Of a stretch of 47,144 bases of DNA, positions 21,974-31,500 are shown piece after piece. Numbering within the stretch: position 1 is the stretch's first letter; every line of letters begins with the position of its first letter. The notes beneath the pieces were generated by a model. It had not been told where the DNA came from. It saw only the letters and a list, made by a program, of their open reading frames with translations, and did not search any database. Source of the stretch: Rhodococcus sp. Leaf247. GTDB taxonomy: Bacteria; Actinomycetota; Actinomycetes; Mycobacteriales; Mycobacteriaceae. The stretch spans positions 1 through 47,144 of the forward strand of contig NZ_LMRP01000005.1 in the NCBI RefSeq assembly GCF_001426185.1, read 5' to 3'. The translations under genes were made by a program, and so were the position numbers.

Positions 21974-22726
21974 GTGTCCACACGCGAAGACGGTAGAGCA
22001 GACGACGAACTCCGCAACATCACGATCACCCGCGGATTCACCTCGCACCCGGCCGGGTCGGTGCTGGTGGAATTCGGCAACACGCGAGTGATGTGCACGG
22101 CCAGTGTCGAGGAGGGAGTTCCTCGCTGGCGCAAGGGATCCGGACTCGGATGGCTCACAGCCGAGTACGCGATGCTTCCCGGTGCGACTCACACCCGCAA
22201 CAGCCGCGAATCCGTGAAGGGCAAGGTCAGCGGGCGCACGTCCGAGATCAGTCGTCTCATCGGTCGGTCGCTGCGAGCCTGCATCGACCTGGCTGCCCTC
22301 GGTGAGAACACCATCGCGCTCGACTGCGACGTCCTCCAGGCCGACGGCGGCACGCGCACCGCGGCCATCACCGGCGCCTTCGTCGCCCTGTCCGACGCCG
22401 TCACCTACCTCGCCGCGCACGGCAAGCTGGCCGATCCTCAGCCCATCTCGTGTGCCATCGCCGCGATCTCCGTCGGTGTCGTCGACGGCCGTGTGCGCCT
22501 CGACCTCCCGTACGAGGAGGATTCCCGCGCCGAGGTCGACATGAACGTCGTCGCCACCGACACGGGCACCCTCGTCGAGATCCAGGGAACGGGTGAGGGC
22601 GCGACGTTCCCTCGGTCGACGCTGGATGCGATGTTGGACAACGCGCTCGCCGGGTGCGAGCGCATCTTCGAGATCCAGAAGGAAGCCCTCGCCGCGCCGT
22701 ACCCGGGAGAACTGCCCGGTGCCTGA
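21974..22726 (+). CDS. rph: Ribonuclease PH
   Basis: A 250-residue phosphorolytic 3'-5' exoribonuclease that trims tRNA 3' ends and degrades RNA. The start GTG 21974, preceded by AGGGTGG, gives the family-typical STREDGR. Conserved stretches include [36 protein letters not shown], the phosphate-binding [16 protein letters not shown] and [19 protein letters not shown]. Its last bases overlap the start of rdgB, so the two are translationally coupled. Confidence 0.97.
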   Translation: MSTREDGRADDELRNITITRGFTSHPAGSVLVEFGNTRVMCTASVEEGVPRWRKGSGLGWLTAEYAMLPGATHTRNSRESVKGKVSGRTSEISRLIGRSLRACIDLAALGENTIALDCDVLQADGGTRTAAITGAFVALSDAVTYLAAHGKLADPQPISCAIAAISVGVVDGRVRLDLPYEEDSRAEVDMNVVATDTGTLVEIQGTGEGATFPRSTLDAMLDNALAGCERIFEIQKEALAAPYPGELPGA

Positions 22727-23351
22727 CCTGACGCCCAGCACCGGGACGGTCCGACTGCTGGTCGCGAGCCGCAACGCCAAGAAGCTCGCGGAACTGCGCC
22801 GCGTGCTCGACCGCGCGCAGGTGAGCGGGATCGACCTGGTGGGCCTCGACGAGGTCGACGAGTACCCGGAGACCCCCGAAACGGGAGCCACCTTCGAGGA
22901 GAACGCTCTGATCAAGGCGCGCGACGGCGCCGCGGCAACCGGATTACCCTGTGTCGCAGACGATTCGGGGATCGCTGTCGATGCGCTGAACGGTATGCCC
23001 GGTGTGCTGTCGGCGAGATGGTCCGGACGCCACGGCGAGGACGAGGCCAACACCGCACTGGTTCTGGCGCAACTGTCCGACGTCCCGGACGATCGCCGGG
23101 GCGCGGCCTTCGTCTCGGCATGCGCGCTGGTGCTTCCCGACGGTCGCGAGACCGTCGTCCGGGGAGAGTGGCGGGGGACGGTCGCGTGGGAGCGGGCCGG
23201 GTCCGGCGGATTCGGGTACGACCCGGTGTTCGTCCCCGAAGGATCGGCGGTCTCGGCCGCAGAGATGACCCCCGAGCAGAAGGACGCCGCATCGCACCGG
23301 GGAACGGCGCTGCGGGAATTGCTGCCGCAGATCGCGGCGCTCGTTCCCTGA
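22719..23351 (+). CDS. rdgB: XTP/dITP diphosphatase (non-canonical purine NTPase)
   Basis: A 210-residue RdgB/HAM1 enzyme that hydrolyses ITP, dITP and XTP to monophosphates to keep deaminated purines out of nucleic acids. Motifs are [46 protein letters not shown] and [10 protein letters not shown]. The GTG start at 22719 overlaps the end of rph by 8 bases; the order rph-rdgB is the same in mycobacteria. Confidence 0.96.
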   Translation: MPDLTPSTGTVRLLVASRNAKKLAELRRVLDRAQVSGIDLVGLDEVDEYPETPETGATFEENALIKARDGAAATGLPCVADDSGIAVDALNGMPGVLSARWSGRHGEDEANTALVLAQLSDVPDDRRGAAFVSACALVLPDGRETVVRGEWRGTVAWERAGSGGFGYDPVFVPEGSAVSAAEMTPEQKDAASHRGTALRELLPQIAALVP

Positions 23352-23355
23352 CCGA

Positions 23356-23706
23356 TCAGACCGCGAAGTCCCGCTTCACCTGCTGCGTGCGCTTGTGCTC
23401 GATGACGAAGGACAGGAACGGGATGGTGCCGGCGAGGAGGGTGCCGATGGTGCGCCCGACAGGCCAGCGCACCTTCACGGCCAGATCCAGCGTCACGATC
23501 AGGTAGACGAAGTACACCCACCCGTGCACGACCGCGATCCAGGTCGGAGTGTTCTCGACGCCGAAGATGTACTTGGCCACCATCTCTGCGGTCAGTACGA
23601 GGAGCCAGACGCCGGTGGCGTAGGCGAGCACGCGGTAGCGCAGCAGCGCCGGCCTGATCCGGGTGCCGTCGGCACGAGTCGTGGATCGAGGTTCTGCGGT
23701 GCTCAC
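23356..23706 (-). CDS. DUF3817 membrane protein (second copy)
   Basis: A 116-residue membrane protein with three hydrophobic segments: LAYATGVWLLVLTAEMVAKY, WIAVVHGWVYFVYLIVTLDL and IGTLLAGTIPFLSFVIEHK. It is the Rv1342c equivalent and a distant paralogue of the protein encoded at 4432-4824. Its ATG overlaps the stop of the upstream LprD-like gene (ATGA). It converges on rdgB with four bases between the stops. Function unknown. Confidence 0.82.
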   Translation of the reverse strand: MSTAEPRSTTRADGTRIRPALLRYRVLAYATGVWLLVLTAEMVAKYIFGVENTPTWIAVVHGWVYFVYLIVTLDLAVKVRWPVGRTIGTLLAGTIPFLSFVIEHKRTQQVKRDFAV

Positions 23707-24110
23707 GAAGTGCTCCTGTCGTTCTCACGGCTGGAATCCAGCTCTGCAAGATAGCGGTTGTACTCACGAAGTTGACGGGATTCGGCGTCGTCGCCCGTGG
23801 ACGTGGCCGACTCCGGACGCCGGGGCAGCAGGTCGGCGGGGATCTCGGTCATCGGGGCCGGGCCGTCGTCGTCCGTCGGTTCGTCCACGCTGTCCTCCAA
23901 CTGGACGAAGCGGCGGTAGGCGAAGACGACGAACGCAGCGAACAGCGGCCACTGGAACGCGTAGCCGAGGTTCTGACCCGTGCCGGACGAGGACTCGAAC
24001 CGTTCCCATTGCCAGTAACCGAGCACCAGGCAGCCGACAGCACTGACGGCGACGAGCAGGATGAGTGCTGGTCGACGCGTTCCGCGGGCCTTGTCGCCGG
24101 TCTGTTCCAC
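23703..24110 (-). CDS. LprD-like small membrane protein
   Basis: A 135-residue protein with two hydrophobic segments (about 14-32 and 52-64) around WQWERFESSSGTGQNLGYAFQWPLF, then a charged, probably cytoplasmic tail ending in REYNRYLAELD. It matches my memory of M. tuberculosis Rv1343c (LprD) in both sequence pattern and position. The cysteine in AVGCLV could be a weak lipobox, but the context is more like a plain transmembrane helix. Coupled to the DUF3817 gene. Function unknown. Confidence 0.78.
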   Translation of the reverse strand: MEQTGDKARGTRRPALILLVAVSAVGCLVLGYWQWERFESSSGTGQNLGYAFQWPLFAAFVVFAYRRFVQLEDSVDEPTDDDGPAPMTEIPADLLPRRPESATSTGDDAESRQLREYNRYLAELDSSRENDRSTS

Positions 24111-24168
24111 ACCACGACGGTACCGGACGAGCGAGTATCAACGACAGTGCGTCGTACTCGCAGAAGCA

Positions 24169-24253
24169 TGGTGCGCGAGGGGGGACTCGAACCCCCACGT
24201 CCTCCGGACACCACATCCTAAGTGTGGCGCGTCTGCCATTCCGCCACTCGCGC
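24169..24253 (-). tRNA. tRNA-Leu(UAG)
   Basis: The minus strand folds as a class II tRNA: acceptor GCGCGAG paired with CTCGCGC, D-arm with TGGCGGAATGGCAGAC, anticodon stem CCACA/TGTGG around loop CTTAGGA (anticodon UAG, codon CUA), a long variable arm typical of leucine tRNA, and T-arm GGGGGTTCGAGTCCCCC. The discriminator is A and the CCA end is encoded (24169-24171). Confidence 0.96.
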
Positions 24254-24306
24254 GTAGCGCACGCAGCTTAACTCAGGAGCTGCGTGCGCCACGTGTTGCG
24301 GCGCGG

Positions 24307-25014
24307 CTAGATGCGGGGCTTGCGCTGGTAGCGCCAGATGCTGTGCCGGACTGTCGCCACGTCGACCTGCAGGACGATGGCCGCGTTTGCGATCAGGTCG
24401 CGGCACTCGACGTCCGGCACGTCACGAGTGCATGCCTCCGAGACGAACGCAGCGACGTGCCGATCGAGCGCAGCTACGTCGACGCCCGAGGACCCGACGA
24501 AGACGTCCCACGACGCCGGCCCGACTCCTGCTACTCCCAGAACGGCCTCACGTACCGCGGCGAGGCCGTCCGAGTCGAGTGCGGCGAGTTCACCCACCGA
24601 TCGCACACCGAACCCGACGACGAGAGCCGCGCAGTCACGGACCGCTTCGGCCTTCGACATCCGGTTACCGGACACGCGCTGGCGATTGCCCAGAATGTCG
24701 AGGAGTTCCTCGGGTGAGAGAAGCGCGAACGACGACAGGTCGTCGGATGCGTCGCCGCGCCACGCGCGCCAGGACGTGACGACCTTGCGGACCCCCGTGG
24801 CAGCGGTGCCGTACGTGGCACGGGACGAGAAGATCGCGTCCAGCAGTGCGGCCTCGGAGTCCTGAGGCCACCCGTCGAACCAGAAGGGCCAGCTCTCTCG
24901 CGGCATCGCGTCGGAGATGGCGGCGACGACGCGGTGGAGCGGCGTGACCAGATCTATCGGCCTGGTGTCGAACGTGGGCGTGGTGTCGAACGTGGACGTG
25001 GTGTCGAGCGTCAT
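24307..25014 (-). CDS. HhH-GPD-like protein lacking the catalytic lysine
   Basis: A 235-residue protein starting at ATG 25014 behind GGGGGGAA; an upstream start (25035) would lose that ribosome-binding site. It resembles the endonuclease III fold: an all-helical body, a helix-hairpin-helix-like GVAGVGPASWDVF and VDVAALDRHVAAFV, where the Asp aligns with the catalytic Asp of the HhH-GPD family (LPGVG...VDTHV). The lysine after the hairpin used by bifunctional glycosylases is absent (PAS instead), and there are no FeS cysteines at the end. The N-terminus carries a hexapeptide repeat (FDTTPT) encoded by an 18-bp tandem repeat. A DNA-binding role is inferred only. Confidence 0.6.
   Translation of the reverse strand: MTLDTTSTFDTTPTFDTRPIDLVTPLHRVVAAISDAMPRESWPFWFDGWPQDSEAALLDAIFSSRATYGTAATGVRKVVTSWRAWRGDASDDLSSFALLSPEELLDILGNRQRVSGNRMSKAEAVRDCAALVVGFGVRSVGELAALDSDGLAAVREAVLGVAGVGPASWDVFVGSSGVDVAALDRHVAAFVSEACTRDVPDVECRDLIANAAIVLQVDVATVRHSIWRYQRKPRI
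24965..25009. repeat. 18-bp tandem repeat, 2.5 copies
   Basis: Units GTGTCGAACGTGG(G/A)CGTG at 24965-24982 and 24983-25000, then a partial third at 25001-25009. The repeat is in frame and encodes the (F/L)DTT(S/P)T repeats at the N-terminus of the HhH-like protein, so copy-number change would not break the gene. Confidence 0.85.
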
Positions 25015-25162
25015 GATTCCCCCCGGAAGCAGCACTGGTGCACGGTGTGTGCAGAGGGGACCGTAAACCGTCGGTCCGACAGGAAAGTCGCTGGTTATCG
25101 GCGACGTCGGGCAACGTGACCGCTCGACCTAATGTAACGCTTTTATAACGATGAACACGAGG

Positions 25163-25191
25163 GTTTCCTCAGGTTCGCGCGCCGAGGAAAC
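25163..25191. promoter_or_regulatory. Inverted repeat upstream of fas, site 1
   Basis: Perfect 8-bp arms GTTTCCTC and GAGGAAAC separated by 13 bases, 323 bp before the fas start. It shares the TTCCTC/GAGGAA core with a second repeat at 25290-25320, which suggests binding of the same dimeric regulator, possibly FasR-like. No experiment is implied. Confidence 0.5.
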
Positions 25192-25289
25192 GGCGCTGGT
25201 CTGCAGCGATACTCCCTACTTTTCGGTCAGTTGAGGCCGCAATTCTGGCCACGATCACGACATACCCGCCGGTAGCACTAGGACGTCAA

Positions 25290-25320
25290 ACAGAACGTGA
25301 GGAATTCCTCATGATTCTGT
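25290..25320. promoter_or_regulatory. Extended palindrome upstream of fas, site 2
   Basis: The core TGAGGAATTCCTCA (25298-25311) is a perfect 14-bp palindrome. It is flanked by outer arms ACAGAA (25290-25295) and TTCTGT (25315-25320), giving an interrupted two-layer inverted repeat about 200 bp before the fas GTG. Good candidate operator or activator site for fas-acpS. Confidence 0.55.
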
Positions 25321-25513
25321 GCGACCCTGGTTCCACGAGATGAGAGTGGTCTGTCGATGACGACTGCCACCGGCTCGGCCCCGACGTCCATGGCGACGAG
25401 GCCGATATCGGTCCTACGTGAGACCCACACAGGTCGATCGACACCGGGGCCGCTCATTCGAGCACCACACGACCCCAGCGCCTCGTACCCGAGGCAGGAG
25501 AGGACACGCACGC

Positions 25514-28500
25514 GTGACCATCAACGAGAGCACACCCCCCAATCGGCAACGATCCACCGATCGCGCGGAGGCTCTCGCCGAGCGCTTCGTCGCGGGTGAG
25601 CGCTACGCGTTCGCATTCGGCGGTCAGGGTGCACCCTGGCTCCCCACCCTGGACGAGCTCACGCGCGATTGCGCTCTCGAGCCGCAGATCACCGAACTGG
25701 TCAACTCGGCAGCAACCATCCTGGCTCCGGTCTCGCAGGAACTCCTCGTGGTCCGTCCGCTCGGATTCGACCCCATCGCCTGGATGCTCGAGCAGGAACT
25801 TGCCGACGACCCCTCCGCCGGACCGTCCACCGCAGCCCTCTCGTCCGCGGCCGTCTCCGTTCCCGGTGTCCTCCTGACCCAGATCGCTGCACTGCGCGCA
25901 CTGTCCGTGCAGGGGCTCGACTACACCGCGACCCCTCCGGCCGCGGTCATCGGTCATTCCCAGGGTGTGCTCGCACAGGCAGCCGTCGCGGACCAGGGTC
26001 GCAGCGACGCGGAACTCCTCGCGGTCGCCCAGCTCATCGGCGCAGCCGCCGGCCTGGTCGGACGTCGACGCGGCCTCATCGGCGCCGGCGAGCGCGCTCC
26101 CATGATCGCCGTGTCCGCCGTCGACCCGGTGCGCCTGAAGACGATCGTCGACGAGGTCGCCGGTGACGATGCCTCCACCTCCGCCGTCGTCGCCATCCGC
26201 AACGGCCGCCGCCGCGTGGTCCTCAGCGGCCCGTACACCAAGCTCGTCCGAGTCCAGCAGCGCTGCGAGGAGATCTCCGCAGCCGAGACTCGCGAGCGCG
26301 ATGCCAAGAAGCGCGGCGGGGCGATCTTCGCTCCCGTCTTCGAACCCCTCGACATCGAGGTCGGCTTCCACCACCCGCAGATGGACGAGGCAGTCGACGT
26401 CGTCGCGTCGTGGGCCGCACGGTGCGGCGTCGACGTCGAACGCGCCCGCTCGCTCGCGCAGTCGATCCTGGTCGATCCCGTCGACTGGGTCGCCGCGACC
26501 GAATCCGTCGTCGAATCCGGTGCATCGTGGATCCTCGACCTCGGACCCGGTGACGCCCTCACCCGCCTGACCGCCTCGAACATCAGCGGACACGGTGTCG
26601 GCGTCGTCGCCGCGTCGACACGCACCGGTCACCGCAACCTGCTGACGCCGGGCGCCGCACCCGAGGTCGACCGACCGTGGAGCGACTTCGCCCCGACCGT
26701 CGTCCAGCTGCCGAACGGCTACACGGGCGTCGAGACGTCCTTCACCAAGCTCACCGGCCGCTCGCCGATCCTGCTCGCGGGCATGACCCCGACCACCGTC
26801 GATCCGAAGATCGTCGCCGCCGCGACCAACGCCGGACACTGGGCCGAACTGGCCGGTGGCGGACAGGTCACCGAGGAGATCTTCGCCGGACACGTCGCCG
26901 AGCTGCAGGACCTTCTCGAGCCGGGCCGGTCGGTCCAGTTCAACTCCCTCTTCCTCGATCCGTACCTGTGGAAGCTGCAGCTGGGCGGCAAGCGCCTCGT
27001 GCAGAAGGCCCGCACCGCCGGCGCCCCCTTCGACGGTGTCGTCGTCACGGCCGGTATCCCCGAGCTCGAGGAAGCCGTTGCGCTGATCCAGGAGCTCACC
27101 GAGGTCGGCATCAGCCACGTCTGCTTCAAGCCGGGCACGGTGGCGCAGATCCGCGCGGTGATCCGGATCGCCAACGAGGTCCCGGACTACCCGGTCATCG
27201 TCCACATCGAGGGCGGCCGCGCCGGTGGCCACCACTCGTGGGAGGACCTCGACGACCTGCTGGTCGCCACCTACGCCGAACTGCGGTCGCACGACAACAT
27301 CGTCATCTGCGTCGGCGGCGGCATCGGAACACCCGAGCGTGCAGCCGACTACCTCACCGGCCGTTGGTCGGAGGCCGCCGGATTCCCGGCCATGCCGCTC
27401 GACGGCATCCTCGTGGGAACCGCTGCCATGGCGACCCTCGAGGCGACCACCTCACCCGAGGTCAAGCAGCTCCTCGTCGACACCCCCGGAACCCCCGACT
27501 GGGTCGGCGCCGGCACCGCGATCGGTGGCATGGCGTCGGGTCGCAGTCAGCTCGGCGCGGACATCCACGAGATCGACAACGCCGCCTCGCGTACCGGCCG
27601 TCTGCTCGACGACGTCGCCGGTGACGACGAGGCCGTCGCGGCACGCCGCGAGGAGATCATCGCGGCGCTCGACTCCACCGCGAAGCCGTACTTCGGTGAC
27701 GTCGCGTCGATGACCTACCTGCAGTGGCTCGAGCGGTACGTCGAGCTGGCCGTCGGACACGACATCGACACCGACACACCGTGGTTGGACGTCACGTGGC
27801 GCGTGCGCTTCCGCGACATGCTGCAGCGCGCGGAGGCCCGTCTGCATCCGTCCGACCGTGGCCCCGTGCCGACGCTGTTCGCCGACGAGGATCTGCTGAA
27901 CCGTCCGGCCGACGCCATCGCAGCCCTCACCGCCGCATACCCCGATGCGGGTTCGGTGGAACTGCATCCGGCGGACGTCCCGTTCTTCATCTCGCTGTGC
28001 CGTCTTCCCGGTAAGCCCGTCAACTTCGTCCCCGTGGTGGACAAGGACGTCCGTCGGTGGTGGCGCAGTGACTCGCTGTGGCAGGCACACGACGCCCGCT
28101 ACTCGGCCGACCAGGTCTGCGTCATCCCCGGCACCGTCGCCGTCGCCGGAATCGACCGGCTGAACGAGCCGGTCGGCGACCTGCTCAACCGGTTCGAGAA
28201 GGCCGCCGCCGATCGACTTCTCGCCGAGGGCGTCGAGTCCGTCGCCGTCGCGACGCGTCGCCACCCCGACATCGCCGGTGGACTGGTCGGCATGGTCCTC
28301 GCGGCTCCCGACATCACCTGGGCATCGCGGTTGGCTCCCAACCCCGTGCGTCGACTCGGCGCACTGTCCGAGTGGGACGTCGTGTCCGACGAACTGGCCA
28401 CCCACGCTCGTACCGGTGCCTCGCTGTCGGTCGTCGGAACCGATCAGGTGCTGCTGTCCGTACCCCTCTCGCCGGGTAAGACCGTCGACATCCGGATCAG

Positions 28501-31500
28501 CGTCCCCGCGTCCGCCGTCGACGGTGGCGCCCCGCTGGTGACCGATGCCGACGCCGAGTCCTCCATGTCGGCTCTGCTCGGAGTGGCTGCAGGACAGGAT
28601 CTTCCGACCGTCAAGAACGGCTCCGCACGCCTCAACATCGCCTGGTCGCCCGATCTGGTCGCCGATCACGCGGGCGTGACGGGATCCGGACTGCCCGCGG
28701 CCTTCGGTATCGGCCACTCGGCTGTTCCCGACGTGCTCGTCGGCGCCTGCTGGCCCGCCGTGTTCGCCGTGCTCGGATCCGCCCGGACCGCCGACGCCGG
28801 CGCCGTCATCGAGGGCATGCTCGACCTGGTGCACCTCGATCACCGCATCGACCTGGTGGGCGAGCTGCCCGATCACCACAGCATCCTCGTGGTCAAGGCC
28901 GAAGCGGGCGAGGTCGTCGACACGGACCTCGGCCGCGTCGTCGAGGTGTCCGTCGAGATCGGCGCGATGCTCGGCGAGGGGCTCGACGCCCCGGTCGTCG
29001 CCACGCTGGTCGAGCGCTTCGCCATCCGCGGGCGCACCGGCACCGGCACGCTGTCCGATCCGCCGCGCGCCGGTGGCTCGGTGACCGACGCATTGGTCGA
29101 GACCCCGCGTCGTCGCCGCCGCGACACCGCCGTCACCGCACCCCGCCACATGGGTGCGTTCGCACAGGTGTCCGGTGACCACAACCCCATCCACACCTCC
29201 GATGCCGCAGCACTCCTCGCGGGCCTCGGAAGCCCGATCGTCCACGGCATGTGGCTCTCGGCCGCCGCCCAGCAGGTCGTCGTCGCCGTCGATCCGTCCG
29301 CGACCACACCGCCGCGTCGCCTGACCGCATGGACCACCCGTTTCCTCGGGATGGTCCGTCCGGGAGCGACCATCGACGTCCGTGTCGACCGCATCGGCTT
29401 CGAAGCCGGCACCGAGGTCGTCGAGGTCTCCTGCAAGGTCGACGGCGACATGGTCATGCTGGCTACCGGCCGCATCGCTGCACCGAAGACCGTCTACGCC
29501 TTCCCGGGTCAGGGAATCCAGCAGCCCGGAATGGGTCTCGATGCGCGGGCTCGTTCGAAGGCCGCCCGCGAGATCTGGGAGCGTGCGGACAAGCACACCC
29601 GCGCGGCGCTCGGGTTCTCCATTCTCGCTGTCGTGCGGGACAACCCGACGGAGTTGCGGGCCAGGGGAGTCGTCCATCGTCACCCCGACGGTGTCCTGCA
29701 CCTGACGCAGTTCACCCAGGTCGCCATGGCCGTCCTCGGTGTCGCCCAGGTGGCGGAACTGCGGGAGTCCGGCGCCTTCGTCGAGGGCTCGTTCCTCGCG
29801 GGTCACTCGGTCGGTGAGTACAACGCACTCGCCGCCGTCGCCGGCGTGCTCCCTCTCGAAGCTGTCCTCGAGGTGGTCTTCCAGCGCGGATCGGCCATGC
29901 ACCAGTTGGTGCCACGTGATGCGAAGGGCCGCAGCCAGTACCGCATGGCCGCCATCCGCCCGTCGCAGATCGGCCTGGCCGACGAGGACGTCATCTCCTT
30001 CGTCGAGGCGATCGGTGAGCGCACCGGCGAGTTCTTGCAGGTGGTCAACCTCAACCTGCGCGGCTCGCAGTACGCCATCGCCGGAACGGTCGCCGGTCTC
30101 GACGCTCTCGAGGTCGAGATCGACCGTCGCCGTGCCGAGTTCGGTGGCAAGCGTGCCTTCATCGTCGTTCCCGGCATCGACGTGCCGTTCCACTCCACCG
30201 TGCTCCGTGGCGGTGTGGACGACTTCCGCGCGCGACTGCTCGATCTGCTGCCCGCGGACATCGACCCGTCGATCCTCGTCGGTCGCTACATCCCGAACCT
30301 GGTCCCGCGTCTGTTCTCGCTCGAGCGCGACTTCGTGCAGGAGATCGCGGATCTGGTTCCGTCGCAGCCGCTCTCCGATGTCCTCGGAAGCTGGGACGAC
30401 TGGGCCGCGCGCCCGTCCGATCTGTGCCGCGTGGTGCTGACCGAGCTGCTCGCATGGCAGTTCGCCAGCCCCGTCCGATGGATCGAGACCCAGGACCTGC
30501 TCTTCGGAGACGAGTCCGACGGTGGTCTGAGTATCGAGCGCTTCGTCGAGGTCGGTCTGGGTTCGGTTCCGACGGTGGCCAATCTGGCCACGAACACGCT
30601 CAAGCTGCCGGGTCGCATCGGCCACCCGGTCGAGGTGCTCAACATCGAGCGCGATGCTGCCGTCGTGTTCTCCACCGACACCGACCCGGAAATTGTCGAC
30701 GAGCCGGAGGCTCCTGCCACGGACCCCGCGGCGACGGCGGCTCCCGCCGCTGCCGCGGCACCCGCTGCAGCCCCGTCGGCACCTGCCGGTGCTCCCCGTC
30801 CCGACGACATCGCGTTCACCGCATCCGATGCCACGACAGTGCTGATCGCCCTGTGGACCAAGCTCCGCATCGATCAGATCGGCCCCGCCGACACGATCGA
30901 GGCGCTGTGCGACGGTGTCTCCTCGCGCCGTAACCAGTTGCTCGTCGACCTCGGTTCCGAGCTCTCGCTCGGTGCCATCGACGGTGCAGCCGATGCCGAC
31001 ATGGGCGCTCTCGCCGGCACCGTGAACAAGTTGGCGCGTACCTACCGCCCCTACGGCCCCGTGCTGACCGACTCCGTCAACGACCACCTGCGCAAGGTGT
31101 TCGGACCGTCGGGTCGCCGTCCCGGATCCATCGCCGAGCGCATCGCCAAGGTCTGGCAGCTCGGTGACGGCTGGTCGCATCACGTCACGGCCGAGGTCGC
31201 TCTCGGTACTCGCGACGGATCGTCCATCCGCGGTGGGGATCTCGGCGGGCTCGCTCCCGGTGCCCTGGCCGACGGCGCTGCCGTCGACGCGGTGATCGAC
31301 GCGGCCGTGGCCGCGGTGGGTCAGCGTCGCGGAATCCAGGTGTCGATGCCGTCCAGCGGTGGCGGCGGCGGTGGTGGCACCGTCGACGCAGCTGCACTGG
31401 GTGAGTTCACCGAGAACATCACCGGACGCAGCGGCGTCCTCGCCTCGGCCGCCCGATTGGTTCTCGAGCAGCTCGGATTCGCCGACGAGGCAACGCTTCC

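Larger units (their letters stand above)
25015..25513. other. Long fas upstream region without a gene
   Basis: About 500 bp between the divergent HhH-like gene and fas. I see no credible protein-coding frame. It is locally AT-richer around 25125-25150 (CTTTTATAACG, a possible -10) and holds two inverted repeats sharing GAGGAA/TTCCTC (listed separately). A purine-rich AGGAGAGGA just before 25514 is the fas ribosome-binding site. Confidence 0.6.

Noticed and set aside
25418..25513. A longer fas N-terminus from an upstream in-frame ATG
   Set aside because: The extra 32 residues are Arg/His/Pro-rich and unlike Fas; GTG 25514 has a ribosome-binding site and gives the family-like MTINE start.
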